NCBI RefSeq assembly: GCF_000783395.1
Contig: NZ_JSFK01000031.1
Location: forward strand, 1 to 64,000
From: Pseudomonas chlororaphis
GTDB taxonomy: Bacteria; Pseudomonadota; Gammaproteobacteria; Pseudomonadales; Pseudomonadaceae
Length of the DNA stretch: 64,000 bases
Direction: 5' to 3'
The notes under the pieces are model-generated. The model ran no database searches. It was not told the DNA's origin and was given only the letters and a program-made list of their open reading frames with translations. Positions 18,801 to 27,205 of this stretch are shown piece by piece (the first letter of the stretch is position 1; each line of letters starts with the position of its first letter). The position numbers and the translations under genes were made by a program.

Positions 18801-19760
18801 CGGTTGATACAGGTCGTAACCGGCGAGGATGGGCGAGTTGGTCCGCGCCTCCAGATCGATGACCAGCGCGGCCTGCAGGATTTCGCGAAGCTGATTGGCG
18901 CGCACGTGCTGATCGTCCGTTTCCAGATGCCAGTCGAGGCGCTCATGGAGCTTTCGGCCCAGGTCACTGGCAAAGTTCTGCTTCAAACAGTCGGTAATAA
19001 TGTCGTCCACGTGCTTGCGTTTAGTGGCGATGGGAATCTGCTTGAAATCGGCGAGGGACAGTTTTTTCAGAAAAGTGCTCTTGCCTTCAGTCGCTTCCTG
19101 AATGACTTGTGTGATGATTTCGCGTTTGGCGCGCGATAAATGAAACGGTGAATCCGCTTCACTGTTCAGTAACTCGTGGTAATCGCCGGAGTCGGGAGGG
19201 GCGGGAAGTTCAAAAATCAAATAGGCGATCAATTGTTTGATGTCGCCAATGGTCTGCGGCAGATTCAAACCTTCAAAGGCAAGCCATTGCTCAATGCCAA
19301 TGTCGTAACCGGAATAAACATAGCCACCGGTTATTTCCGCAAACTCGGCCAGCATCAGCGTCTCTGCGCTTCCGCCGATGGGTAGCTCATGTTTGGCGTG
19401 TTCAAATATTCCAAAGATACTGCCTTCGCCGTCGACACCGATTCTAGCGTTCGCCGGAAAACCATGAATTTCGCAAAGATGCGAGAACTGCTCGGTTTCA
19501 ATCATTTTCTGCAAGGCATGACGTGCTGGCTCATAGGCTTCATCGAAAGTGCTGCCGGCAACGTAGGGGAAAAACAGGTTCTGCAGGCTAAGCCTGGTTG
19601 TTTCGGGTAAAGACGCGCTTGCGCTGTAGTGCTCAAATGTCAAAGTGGGATTCGAACGTAGAAGGGCAGCATTCAGCGCCTGGGTGATGTTGGCTCTTTC
19701 CTGTTTGTCGAAAAGAGAACGATCGACGTATGAAGTTTTATTGATTACTGCGGGGCGCAT
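15867..19760 (-). CDS. Large toxin-like protein with C-terminal aspzincin metalloprotease motif
   Basis: A 1297-residue protein with no signal peptide. Residues 1 to about 900 look like the long helical scaffold of Pseudomonas dermonecrotic-toxin-domain proteins. A hydrophobic Gly/Ala-rich stretch (VIGLLIGLGASAASIAAKTG) lies near residue 865-885. Near the C-terminus residues 1163-1167 are HEMSH, followed by GAPGTLD-LYYGE, that is HExxH plus GTxDxxYG, the zinc site of M35 aspzincins (two His, one Asp, catalytic Glu). This points to a metallo-endopeptidase warhead on a large carrier. The start MRPAVINKTS has AGGATAG 8 bases upstream; a TTG ten codons earlier was rejected. No immunity gene is evident next to it. 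Confidence 0.75.
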   Translation of the reverse strand: MRPAVINKTSYVDRSLFDKQERANITQALNAALLRSNPTLTFEHYSASASLPETTRLSLQNLFFPYVAGSTFDEAYEPARHALQKMIETEQFSHLCEIHGFPANARIGVDGEGSIFGIFEHAKHELPIGGSAETLMLAEFAEITGGYVYSGYDIGIEQWLAFEGLNLPQTIGDIKQLIAYLIFELPAPPDSGDYHELLNSEADSPFHLSRAKREIITQVIQEATEGKSTFLKKLSLADFKQIPIATKRKHVDDIITDCLKQNFASDLGRKLHERLDWHLETDDQHVRANQLREILQAALVIDLEARTNSPILAGYDLYQPANATRHAAQVRESLEQHLVSEGLIEPDYALLAAHLLLAGSAAEFLIADIPPDLTLEKPGWVVIAQAVALIEHASPGSSRMMTYSQIKAFAELAPLSPEQIELHQVAGFTPTINWAVLNGVIDYRAQKDYDKPTLVKATAHFERYMEALSQSETGLSRTPPERRTIALEALKKVMPEGSYLEQKGFSIKYLSSFKDRSWLEGLKAAHPAGILSEFYDALLSTTGNSEYAINKLLRLRFSIVDLYLSGDLIENGKLTDRFQQQSDFKPPADAFARLSELELPGVLFDQAFDCYYKDVREGMSSVMKMAISNMPERDRQALTNGYMTLYTVRKEVNPLNPQEETQFARDEAKGRYGLILCCNNDNALRTYELFSLRGLCRERPELLALLQSTQIIDARPTLSFTGSRYDFQAKNKAVEWPLDFAAYSEGSEPRSGVTSRVVVEKLWHLNLAATDNRPVSLFFSREVDDIAECILTHHPVVSRAELYASLNVQTELEEWRTTIETVERLAINVIVPFKQCIEDIRSGRTDRVSEGIGGCVLDGLSVIGLLIGLGASAASIAAKTGSTTLKVLKISRAVARVALSLINPLDGLPTLARKGLRLAGRGIVFVGENALSTARTANAQLRKLVRGANAPELIKFERLTDMRQATWRGADGVSQAVDIAVLQRNKRWHALNLKVGGAWGPRLKFLNLGNFSPLKRLFARARPFSYTQGYLTKAIPHAKSKLDNTIGMLSNIHEDDHHVRSLLKHVFGTDSNEAIEYITHNLRAMRKDLDSVDLTNMVFRPHEPDILAALRVDTYKHWKAGVDAGVKVDKNAGQFLAIYPDNLDEFYQVSRYDDGSIGDVIVHEMSHGAPGTLDLYYGEVLAGVTPAEFDAVGLLEFARDAHRAHPDNLSNPHFRFAKREEYIEFKRIKDGLPKVVQDHPALLNAESYALSVSLLDQQVTAPAAFQLNLSAMENALKNTAPGAFIQGPLLLNLAKPM

Positions 19761-19938
19761 GTCTTCTATCCTGAGTCGGGTAAGCTTCAAGTGTCTTTGT
19801 TAGCGGCGCTGATTTGTCAGGCGCCACAGATCAAAGAGTTGACTCAGGATAGAACTGCGGTGATCAGTAATTACAGGTTTAGTGCGTTGCGAATTATGCG
19901 TGGATATAACAAGTTGCTTCGGCTGCTATTTCCTGTTG

Positions 19939-20301
19939 TTAATTGTTCAATATGGCTTTTACCTTGTCACGCAACTGATCAATTGAAAACGGTTTGCCGA
20001 TTACATGCATGCCTGCGGGTACATCAATGGATTCGGCATAACCGCTGGCAAACATAATCGGCAGGGCGGGGCGCAGTTTGCGTGCTTCGGTCGCCAGTTC
20101 GCGGCCATCCATGCCGGGCAAACCGACGTCGGTCATCATCAGGTCGATGTGCTCGTCTGCGTTCTTGAGAATCTCGAGTGCCTGTTCGCTGCCGTCCGCT
20201 TCGAGCACCGTGAACTCCAGCTCCTCCAGCACATCGACAATCAGCATGCGCACGATGTGGTCGTCTTCTACGACAAGAATGGTGGAGGCGGGGGTAGACA
20301 T
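19939..20301 (-). CDS. Single-domain response regulator (CheY-like)
   Basis: A 120-residue stand-alone receiver domain. Acidic pair VVEDD at residues 10-14, phosphoacceptor aspartate in MMTDVGLPGMDG near residue 56, conserved Ser/Thr switch in MFASGYAE near 85 and lysine in VIGKPFS near 103. It has no output domain, so it probably acts as a phosphate sink or binds a partner kinase. It is divergent from the three-receiver hybrid kinase gene (263-base gap), its likely partner. Closely similar receivers form the C-terminus of the hybrid kinase at 30174-31844. Confidence 0.9.
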   Translation of the reverse strand: MSTPASTILVVEDDHIVRMLIVDVLEELEFTVLEADGSEQALEILKNADEHIDLMMTDVGLPGMDGRELATEARKLRPALPIMFASGYAESIDVPAGMHVIGKPFSIDQLRDKVKAILNN

Positions 20302-20564
20302 AATAAGGCTCTCGAAAGTCAGTTCAGGGTCGCCGGTCGATCAAAAGTGCCGGGCTCTTTCATCAGTAAGTGGCGCAGTGCCACAAGTTCCCCGTCTGCA
20401 ACAAAAAAAGCATAGCTGCTCACGGGGCGGCAAGGATAACTGTTCGAGGCTACAAACGTGCCGGTGTGCGTAGGAATTTGCGGCGAAAGGTGTGAGAAAA
20501 ATGGATCCATACCGCCGTTTTGGGGCAAACTCCCTGTTTTTCAACAGTTCGACAAGGCTGCCCC
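20302..20564. promoter_or_regulatory. Divergent promoter region of response regulator and hybrid kinase
   Basis: 263 bases between two divergent signalling genes. It must drive both, but I could not assign a -35/-10 pair or a clear operator by eye. It is not convincingly coding. Confidence 0.4.
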
Positions 20565-23500
20565 ATGTCCTCTCCGTCTACGGTTGATGAGCAACGGTTT
20601 CGCAAACTCCTGAGTCGCAACATCAGTCTGCCCTTGGGCGTCGGTGTGCTCAGTGCCGTGTTCTTCGTGTCGCTGATCACTTATCTGTTGTCGGTCATCC
20701 AGTGGGTGGAGCACACCGACCGGGTGATCAATAACGCCAATGAAGCGGTGAAGCTCACCGTGGACCTGGAAACCGGCATGCGTGGTTTTCTGCTCAGCGG
20801 CGACGAGCACTTCCTCGACCCGTACGAAACGGCCAAGCCGCGTGTTACCGTGGCGCTCAACACGTTGCTCGAACTGACGGCCGATAACCCGGTGCAAACC
20901 GATCGTCTGCGCCGTCTGCAGGCCTTGCAGACCGAGTGGGCCAATTACGCGCAATCGATGATCGATCTGCAGCGCTCCAGCGGCGATTATCGAGGCGCGG
21001 TCAAGGCCGGACGCGGCAAGCGCCTGACCGACGAAATCCGCAAGCAATTCGAAGACGTTATCGAGACCGAACAGGTCTTGCGCACCACGCGTAATGAAGA
21101 AGTGCGCCGCACCACGATCTGGAGCATCAGCCTCTACCTTGTGTTCATTGCCGGTATCAGTGGTTTGCTGGCTTATATTGGCCGACGTGATCTGGTCAAT
21201 CTGTCCACCAACTACAGCGCCAACCTGGCAGCACAGCAAGCCAGTGCCGTGCGTCTGGAACAGCAGGCGTGGTTGCGCAATGGTCAGACCGAACTGGCCG
21301 AACAAGTCCTGGGCCAACTGACGTTGAATCTGTTGGGACGCAACATTCTGCAATTCTGTGCGCAATACCTCGGCACCGCCGTGGCCGCGCTGTATGTGCG
21401 TGAAGAACACGGCGGCCTGAAACGCGTGGCTACTTACGGTTTCTCCCGCGAGCAGGAAGAGCAGGAGCAGTCGATCTACAGCGGCGAAGGCATCGTCGGG
21501 CAGGTGGCGCAACAGGCGCGGCTGATTCGTCTGGACTCCGTGCCGTCGGATTACTTCAAAGTCAGCTCAGGGCTGGGCGAAGGCTTGCCGCACAGTGTGC
21601 TGGTGGTGCCCACCAGCGATGACGATCGGGTCAACGGCGTGATCGAATTGGGTTTCCTGCGTCCACTCAATGATCGCGATATCGAACTGCTGGAGCTGAT
21701 TGCCGCCAACATCGGTACGTCCATCGAAGCCGCACGCTATCGCCAGCGCTTGCAGGAAGTTCTGGCCGAAACCCAGCAGCTCAACGAAGAGTTGCAGGTG
21801 CAGCAGGAAGAGCTGAAAACCGCCAACGAAGAGCTGGAAGAACAATCGCGGATTCTCAAGGAGTCCCAGGCGCATCTGGAAACCCAGCAAGTCGAGCTGG
21901 AACAGACCAACGAGCAGCTTGCCGAGCAGGCGCAGACCCTGGCCGAACAGCGCGACGCCATGGACCTGAAGAACACCGAACTCAATCAGGCGCAGGTGCA
22001 ACTCGAAGAACGCGCCGAAGAATTGCAGCGCTCGAGCAAGTACAAGTCCGAATTCCTCGCCAACATGTCCCACGAACTGCGCACGCCGCTGAACAGTTCG
22101 TTGATTCTGGCCAAGTTGCTGGCGGAGAACCCGCAAGACAACCTCAGTGCCGAACAGGTCAAGTTTGCCGAGTCGATCTACTCGGCCGGTAATGATCTGC
22201 TCAACCTGATCAACGACATTCTGGACATCTCCAAGGTCGAGGCGGGCAAGCTCGAAGTGATTCCGGAGAACACCAGTGTTGCGCGTCTGGCCGATGGTTT
22301 GCGCAGCGTGTTCGAACCGTTGGCGGCAGACAAGCAACTGACCTTCACTGTCGATCTGCAGCCCGGCGCGCCGGGCATGCTGTACACCGACCGTCAGCGT
22401 CTGGAGCAGGTGATCAAGAACCTGCTGTCCAACGCCGTGAAGTTCACCGAGAAAGGCACTGTCAGTCTGACCATTGCTGGCCAGCCTGACGATCGAATCG
22501 CGTTCATCGTGCGCGATTCGGGTATCGGCATTGCCGCCGATCAGCAGGAGAGCATTTTCGAAGCCTTCCGCCAGGCTGACGGCACCACCAACCGCAAATA
22601 CGGCGGCACCGGTCTGGGCCTGTCGATCTCTCGGGATCTGGCGACCTTGCTCGGCGGTTCGATCAGCGTCAGCAGCACGCCGGGGCAGGGCAGCGTGTTC
22701 ACGCTGGTGTTGCCGCAGCAGTTCAACGAGTCCAGCGATGTACCGTTTGCGCCGTTGACCTTTACTCCGCCAGCGACGGTGGTCAGCGCGCCACTGGCGC
22801 CGGTGGTTTCGCCATTGGCACCGGTGCACATTCCGCGCTTTGCCGATGATCGCAACAAGGCGCCATTCGCTACGCGTTGCATTCTGGTGGTGGAGGACGA
22901 GCCGAACTTTGCGCACATCCTCTACGATCTGGCGCACGAGCTCGGCTATCAGTGCCTGGTGGCCCATGGCGCGGACGAGGGTTATGACTTGGCGAAAGAG
23001 TTCGTGCCGGACGCGATCCTGCTCGACATGCGCCTGCCGGATCACTCTGGCCTCACCGTGCTGCAACGCCTGAAAGAGCACGCCGAAACCCGGCACATTC
23101 CGGTGCATGTGATTTCCGTCGAAGACCGCGTCGAAGCGGCCATGCACATGGGCGCCATCGGTTATGCCGTCAAACCGACCACCCGCGAAGAGCTCAAGGA
23201 CGTGTTTGCCCGTCTCGAAGCCAAGCTGACCCAGAAGGTCAAACGCGTGCTGCTGGTTGAGGATGACGATTTGCAGCGCGAAAGCATTGCGCGACTGATC
23301 GGCGACGAAGACATCGAAATCACCGCCGTCGGCCTTGCGCAGGACGCTTTGGAGCTGCTGCGCACGACGATCTACGACTGCATGGTCATCGACTTGAAGC
23401 TGCCGGACATGCTCGGCAATGACTTGCTCAAGCGCATGTCCACCGAAGACATCTGCTCGTTCCCGCCGGTCATTGTCTACACCGGGCGCAACCTGACCCG

Positions 23501-24056
23501 TGATGAAGAGGCCGAACTGCGCAAGTATTCGCGCTCGATCATCATCAAGGGCGCACGTTCGCCTGAACGTTTGCTCGACGAAGTCACACTCTTTCTGCAC
23601 AAAGTCGAATCGCAGTTGTCCCATGAACGGCAGAAGATGCTCAAGACCGCGCGCAGCCGCGACAAGGTCTTCGAGGGTCGCAAAGTGCTGCTGGTGGACG
23701 ACGATGTGCGTAACATTTTCGCCCTCACCAGCGCTCTTGAGACCAAAGGCGCAGTCGTGGTCATTGGCCGGAACGGTCGTGAGGCGATTGAAAGACTCAA
23801 TGAGGTCGAGGACATCGATCTGGTGTTGATGGACGTGATGATGCCGGAAATGGATGGTTTCGAAGCCACCATTGAAATCCGCAAGGATCCGCGCTGGCGC
23901 AAACTGCCGATCATCGCGGTGACGGCCAAGGCCATGAAGGACGATCAGGAGCGCTGCCTGCAGGCGGGCGCCAATGATTACCTGGCCAAGCCCATCGATC
24001 TGGATCGCCTGTTCTCGTTGATTCGCGTGTGGTTACCGAAGATGGAACGCATTTAG
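20565..24056 (+). CDS. Hybrid sensor histidine kinase with CHASE3, GAF and three receivers
   Basis: A 1163-residue membrane sensor. Order: helix 1 (VGVLSAVFFVSLITYLLSVI, about 21-40), periplasmic CHASE3 domain (about 45-180, with ETGMRGFLLSGDEHFLDPY), helix 2 (ISLYLVFIAGISGLLAYIG, about 190-208), GAF domain (about 245-395), long Q/E-rich coiled coil (about 400-485), HisKA with His503 in MSHELRTPLN, HATPase_c (about 610-730), then three receivers with aspartates in LLDMRLPDHSG, VIDLKLPDMLG and LMDVMMPEMDG. The start MSSPSTVDEQ has AAGG 7 bases upstream. The gene is followed with overlap by cheR, cheB and a second kinase, so all act in one pathway. Confidence 0.93.
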   Translation: MSSPSTVDEQRFRKLLSRNISLPLGVGVLSAVFFVSLITYLLSVIQWVEHTDRVINNANEAVKLTVDLETGMRGFLLSGDEHFLDPYETAKPRVTVALNTLLELTADNPVQTDRLRRLQALQTEWANYAQSMIDLQRSSGDYRGAVKAGRGKRLTDEIRKQFEDVIETEQVLRTTRNEEVRRTTIWSISLYLVFIAGISGLLAYIGRRDLVNLSTNYSANLAAQQASAVRLEQQAWLRNGQTELAEQVLGQLTLNLLGRNILQFCAQYLGTAVAALYVREEHGGLKRVATYGFSREQEEQEQSIYSGEGIVGQVAQQARLIRLDSVPSDYFKVSSGLGEGLPHSVLVVPTSDDDRVNGVIELGFLRPLNDRDIELLELIAANIGTSIEAARYRQRLQEVLAETQQLNEELQVQQEELKTANEELEEQSRILKESQAHLETQQVELEQTNEQLAEQAQTLAEQRDAMDLKNTELNQAQVQLEERAEELQRSSKYKSEFLANMSHELRTPLNSSLILAKLLAENPQDNLSAEQVKFAESIYSAGNDLLNLINDILDISKVEAGKLEVIPENTSVARLADGLRSVFEPLAADKQLTFTVDLQPGAPGMLYTDRQRLEQVIKNLLSNAVKFTEKGTVSLTIAGQPDDRIAFIVRDSGIGIAADQQESIFEAFRQADGTTNRKYGGTGLGLSISRDLATLLGGSISVSSTPGQGSVFTLVLPQQFNESSDVPFAPLTFTPPATVVSAPLAPVVSPLAPVHIPRFADDRNKAPFATRCILVVEDEPNFAHILYDLAHELGYQCLVAHGADEGYDLAKEFVPDAILLDMRLPDHSGLTVLQRLKEHAETRHIPVHVISVEDRVEAAMHMGAIGYAVKPTTREELKDVFARLEAKLTQKVKRVLLVEDDDLQRESIARLIGDEDIEITAVGLAQDALELLRTTIYDCMVIDLKLPDMLGNDLLKRMSTEDICSFPPVIVYTGRNLTRDEEAELRKYSRSIIIKGARSPERLLDEVTLFLHKVESQLSHERQKMLKTARSRDKVFEGRKVLLVDDDVRNIFALTSALETKGAVVVIGRNGREAIERLNEVEDIDLVLMDVMMPEMDGFEATIEIRKDPRWRKLPIIAVTAKAMKDDQERCLQAGANDYLAKPIDLDRLFSLIRVWLPKMERI

Positions 24057-24889
24057 TGGAACGCAGTACGCCAGCCGAACGAAACAGTGAAATCGAACTG
24101 CGCTTGTTGATCGAGGCGATCTACCTCAAGTACAGCTACGATTTTCGCGATTACTCCGGCGCTTCGATCAAGCGCCGGGTGCAGCATGCGTTGAGCCAGT
24201 TCGAGTGCGCGACCATTTCGGCATTGCAGGAAAAGGTCCTGCATGATCCGACGGCATTCATGCAGTTGCTGCAATTGTTGACGATCCCGGTCAGCGAGAT
24301 GTTTCGTGATCCGTCGCACTTTCTCGCCATTCGCCGGGAAGTGGTGCCGTTGTTGCGCACCTATCCGTCGATCAAGATCTGGATCGCCGGGTGCAGTACG
24401 GGCGAGGAGGTCTATTCGATGGCGATACTGCTGCGCGAAGAGGGCTTGCTTGATCGCACGATCATCTATGCCACCGATATCAACCCGCGCTCGCTGGACA
24501 AGGCCAAGCAGGGGATTTTCTCGATGGAGAATGTTCGCGCGTACACCGCCAACTATCAGCAGGCCGGTGGTCAGCGCTCGTTTGCCGACTACTACACGGC
24601 GGCGTACGGTTACGCGATTTTCGACAAGACCTTGTGCGAGAACGTGACTTTTGCCGATCACAGTCTGGCGACCGACAGCGTGTTCTCTGAAACCCAGTTG
24701 ATCTCTTGCCGGAATGTTTTGATCTATTTCAACAAGAAGCTTCAGGATCGCGCCTTTGGCCTGTTCCACGAATCGTTGAGTCATCGCGGTTTTCTGGTAC
24801 TCGGCAGCAAAGAGACGCTGGATTTTTCCAGCTATTCCAACCAGTTCGAGCCGCTGGTGAAACAGGAACGGATTTACCGCAAATTATGA
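24056..24889 (+). CDS. CheR-type protein-glutamate methyltransferase
   Basis: A 277-residue SAM-dependent methyltransferase. The SAM site IAGCSTGEEVYSMAILL lies near residue 110, the IYATDIN motif near 145, and the CheR catalytic-region SCRNVLIYFNKKLQ near 220; RDPSHF precedes them as in CheR. I chose the GTG (VERSTPAERN) whose first base is the last base of the kinase stop (TAGTG), with GATGGA upstream; such overlap means coupled translation. No chemoreceptor gene is present, so the target may be the kinase or a distant receptor. Confidence 0.92.
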   Translation: MERSTPAERNSEIELRLLIEAIYLKYSYDFRDYSGASIKRRVQHALSQFECATISALQEKVLHDPTAFMQLLQLLTIPVSEMFRDPSHFLAIRREVVPLLRTYPSIKIWIAGCSTGEEVYSMAILLREEGLLDRTIIYATDINPRSLDKAKQGIFSMENVRAYTANYQQAGGQRSFADYYTAAYGYAIFDKTLCENVTFADHSLATDSVFSETQLISCRNVLIYFNKKLQDRAFGLFHESLSHRGFLVLGSKETLDFSSYSNQFEPLVKQERIYRKL

Positions 24890-25479
24890 ACGACGCTGCG
24901 GAGTCACCTCGGATCGAGGCCGTTGTGATGGGCGCTTCCGCCGGTGGTGTGGAGGCGTTGCTGAGCCTGCTCGGGCCGCTGCGCAAGGGTTTTGTGTTGC
25001 CGATCATTATCGTGTTGCATCTGCCCGAAGAGCGTCGCAGCCAATTGGCCGAGGTATTTGCCCGGCGTTTGGCGATGCCGGTGCTGGAGGCCATCGATAA
25101 ACAGGATGTCGAGCCCGGCACGGTGTATTTCGCCACGCCCGGTTATCACTTGTCTGTGGAGCAGGATCGCAGTCTGTCGCTGAGTCTTGAAGATCGTCGG
25201 CACCACTCTCGACCTTCGATCGATTTCCTGTTTGAATCCGCCGCCCACGTTTACGGGCCCGGTTTGGCGGCTGTGCTGCTGACCGGCGCCAATCACGATG
25301 GCGCGCAGGGTCTCGCCGAGGTCAAAAATTACGGTGGGCTGACTATTGTTCAGGATCCTGACGACGCCCAAGTCGCTACCATGCCGCTGGCTGCGCTGAA
25401 GCTTCAGCAGCCGGATCATGTCCTACCCATTCACGGCATCGGCCGTCTGCTTGTCGAGCTGGAACGAATCGCATGCTGA
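24886..25479 (+). CDS. CheB-type methylesterase domain without receiver
   Basis: A 197-residue protein consisting only of the CheB esterase/deamidase domain. The catalytic serine is in MGASAGGVEAL at residues 14-24, the histidine in VLHLPEERRSQLAEVFARR near 45-63, and the aspartate in LTGANHDGAQGL near 140. The usual N-terminal receiver of CheB is missing, so phosphorylation control must come from another protein, perhaps a nearby receiver. The start overlaps the cheR stop by ATGA, showing tight coupling. Confidence 0.92.
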   Translation: MNDAAESPRIEAVVMGASAGGVEALLSLLGPLRKGFVLPIIIVLHLPEERRSQLAEVFARRLAMPVLEAIDKQDVEPGTVYFATPGYHLSVEQDRSLSLSLEDRRHHSRPSIDFLFESAAHVYGPGLAAVLLTGANHDGAQGLAEVKNYGGLTIVQDPDDAQVATMPLAALKLQQPDHVLPIHGIGRLLVELERIAC

Positions 25480-26687
25480 GTAATATCCAAGCCAAACTGC
25501 TGATCGTCGACGATCTGCCGGAGAACCTGCTGGCACTCGAAGCGCTGATCAAGCGTGAAGACCGCACCGTCTACAAAGCGTTGTCGGCGGACGAGGCGCT
25601 GTCGTTGCTGCTGCAACACGAGTTCGCCATGGCCATCCTCGACGTGCAGATGCCGGGCATGAACGGCTTCGAGCTCGCCGAGTTGATGCGCGGCACCGAG
25701 AAAACCAAGAACATCCCGATCATTTTCGTCAGCGCTGCCGGCCGTGAACTGAATTACGCGTTCAAGGGTTACGAGAGCGGGGCGGTGGACTTTCTGCACA
25801 AGCCGCTGGATATCCATGCGGTGAAGAGCAAGGTCAACGTCTTCGTCGATCTGTACCGCCAGAGCAAGGCGATGAAGCAACAGCTCGAAGCGCTGGAGCA
25901 GGCCCGCCGCGAGCAGGAAGCGCTGTTGCAGCAACTGCAAAGCACCCAGCTGGAGCTGGAGCAGGCGGTGCGTATGCGCGATGACTTCATGTCGATCGTC
26001 GCCCACGAAGTGCGCACGCCGCTCAATGGTCTGATTCTGGAAACCCAGCTGCGCAAGATGCACCTGGCACGCGACAACGCCGCGGCGTTCACCCTCGACA
26101 AGATGCACGCCATGGTCGACCGCGATGAACGGCAGATCAAAAGCCTGATCCGCCTGATCGAAGACATGCTCGACGTGTCGCGTATTCGCACCGGCAAGTT
26201 GTCGATCCGGCCGAGCCGTTTCGATCTGGTGCAACTGGTGAGCAATCTGCTGCAAAACTTCGGGCCACAGATCGAGGCCGCGGAAACCGAAGTGTCGTTT
26301 ACCGCGCCAGCACCGGTGGAAGGCAATTGGGACGAGTTCCGCATCGAGCAGGTGGTCACCAACTTGCTGACCAACGCCCTGCGTTATGGCGGTCGGAGCC
26401 CGATTCAGGTGCGTGTTTACCGCGAGGGCGATGAGGCGCGGGTCGAAGTGCAGGACCGTGGCATCGGTATCAGCCAAGAGAACCAGAAGCGTATTTTCCA
26501 ACAGTTCGAACGGGTTTCCGCCAAGACGGTAGTGGCCGGGCTCGGGCTGGGTCTGTTCATTTCCGAGCAGATCGTCGCCGCCCATGGCGGCTCCATCGTC
26601 GTCGAGAGTGAAATCAACGAAGGCGCCCAGTTTCGCGTTTGTCTGCCAATTCAGGAAAACGGCACATCCGACGCAACCTCTGATTGA
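25473..26687 (+). CDS. Receiver-histidine kinase fusion
   Basis: A 404-residue soluble protein: N-terminal receiver (IVDD at about 11-14, aspartate in ILDVQMPGMNG near 57, KPLD near 107), short coiled coil (about 128-165), HisKA with the histidine in VAHEVRTPLNGL near 180, and HATPase_c with DRGIGIS and GLGLGLFISEQ near 325 and 355. It lacks membrane helices, so it probably responds to phosphotransfer or CheB/CheR action. It overlaps the cheB stop by seven bases. Together with the upstream large hybrid kinase it forms a two-kinase relay. Confidence 0.92.
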   Translation: MLSNIQAKLLIVDDLPENLLALEALIKREDRTVYKALSADEALSLLLQHEFAMAILDVQMPGMNGFELAELMRGTEKTKNIPIIFVSAAGRELNYAFKGYESGAVDFLHKPLDIHAVKSKVNVFVDLYRQSKAMKQQLEALEQARREQEALLQQLQSTQLELEQAVRMRDDFMSIVAHEVRTPLNGLILETQLRKMHLARDNAAAFTLDKMHAMVDRDERQIKSLIRLIEDMLDVSRIRTGKLSIRPSRFDLVQLVSNLLQNFGPQIEAAETEVSFTAPAPVEGNWDEFRIEQVVTNLLTNALRYGGRSPIQVRVYREGDEARVEVQDRGIGISQENQKRIFQQFERVSAKTVVAGLGLGLFISEQIVAAHGGSIVVESEINEGAQFRVCLPIQENGTSDATSD

Positions 26688-26731
26688 CCGTACGGTCGTA
26701 TCAGCAGCTATTGACCGAACAAAGGCTTCCC

Positions 26732-27109
26732 ATGAGCGTAGATGCACAAGATGTAGTACTCGTCGTCGAGGACGAACCGGTTATCTTGATGGTCCTGACG
26801 GATTACTTGTCAGGGCAGGGGTATCGCGTGTTGCAGGCGGAAAACGGCGAGCAGGCGTTCGAGATTCTTGCGAGCAAGCCGCATCTGGACATGTTGATCA
26901 CCGACTTCCGTTTGCCGGGCGGGATCTCCGGCGTGCAGATCGCCGAGCCGGCGGTTAAATTGCGCCCGGACCTGAAGGTGATTTTCATCAGCGGTTATCC
27001 GCAGGAAATCCGCGAAACCGGCAGCCCGATCACGCGCAAGGCGCCGATCCTGGAAAAGCCGTTCGATCTCGATGTATTGCAGGAAAAGATTCAGGAATTG
27101 CTCGCCTGA
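26732..27109 (+). CDS. Single-domain response regulator
   Basis: A 125-residue receiver ending the signalling operon. Acidic residues in VVEDEP near 12-15, phosphoacceptor in MLITDFRLPGG near 57, and LEKPFD near 106. No output domain. The start MSVDAQDVV has AAAGG 7 bases upstream and lies 44 bases after the kinase stop. It is the likely terminal phosphate acceptor of the neighbouring kinases. Confidence 0.9.
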   Translation: MSVDAQDVVLVVEDEPVILMVLTDYLSGQGYRVLQAENGEQAFEILASKPHLDMLITDFRLPGGISGVQIAEPAVKLRPDLKVIFISGYPQEIRETGSPITRKAPILEKPFDLDVLQEKIQELLA

Positions 27110-27205
27110 ATACACGACGAATGGCGCCAAACCTGTAATTTCTGACAGTTGACGCCATCACGGTGCAAGCTCATAAAAGACCTCATTCGCGACTGAGGTC
27201 GATTT

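Noticed and set aside
21567..23624. A 685-codon open frame on the minus strand
   Set aside because: Antisense of the hybrid kinase; no recognised motif and explained by GC-rich third positions.
27113..27200. Terminator between the last response regulator and the RHS gene
   Set aside because: ATGGCG and CGCCAT can pair, but the loop is long and no T-run follows.
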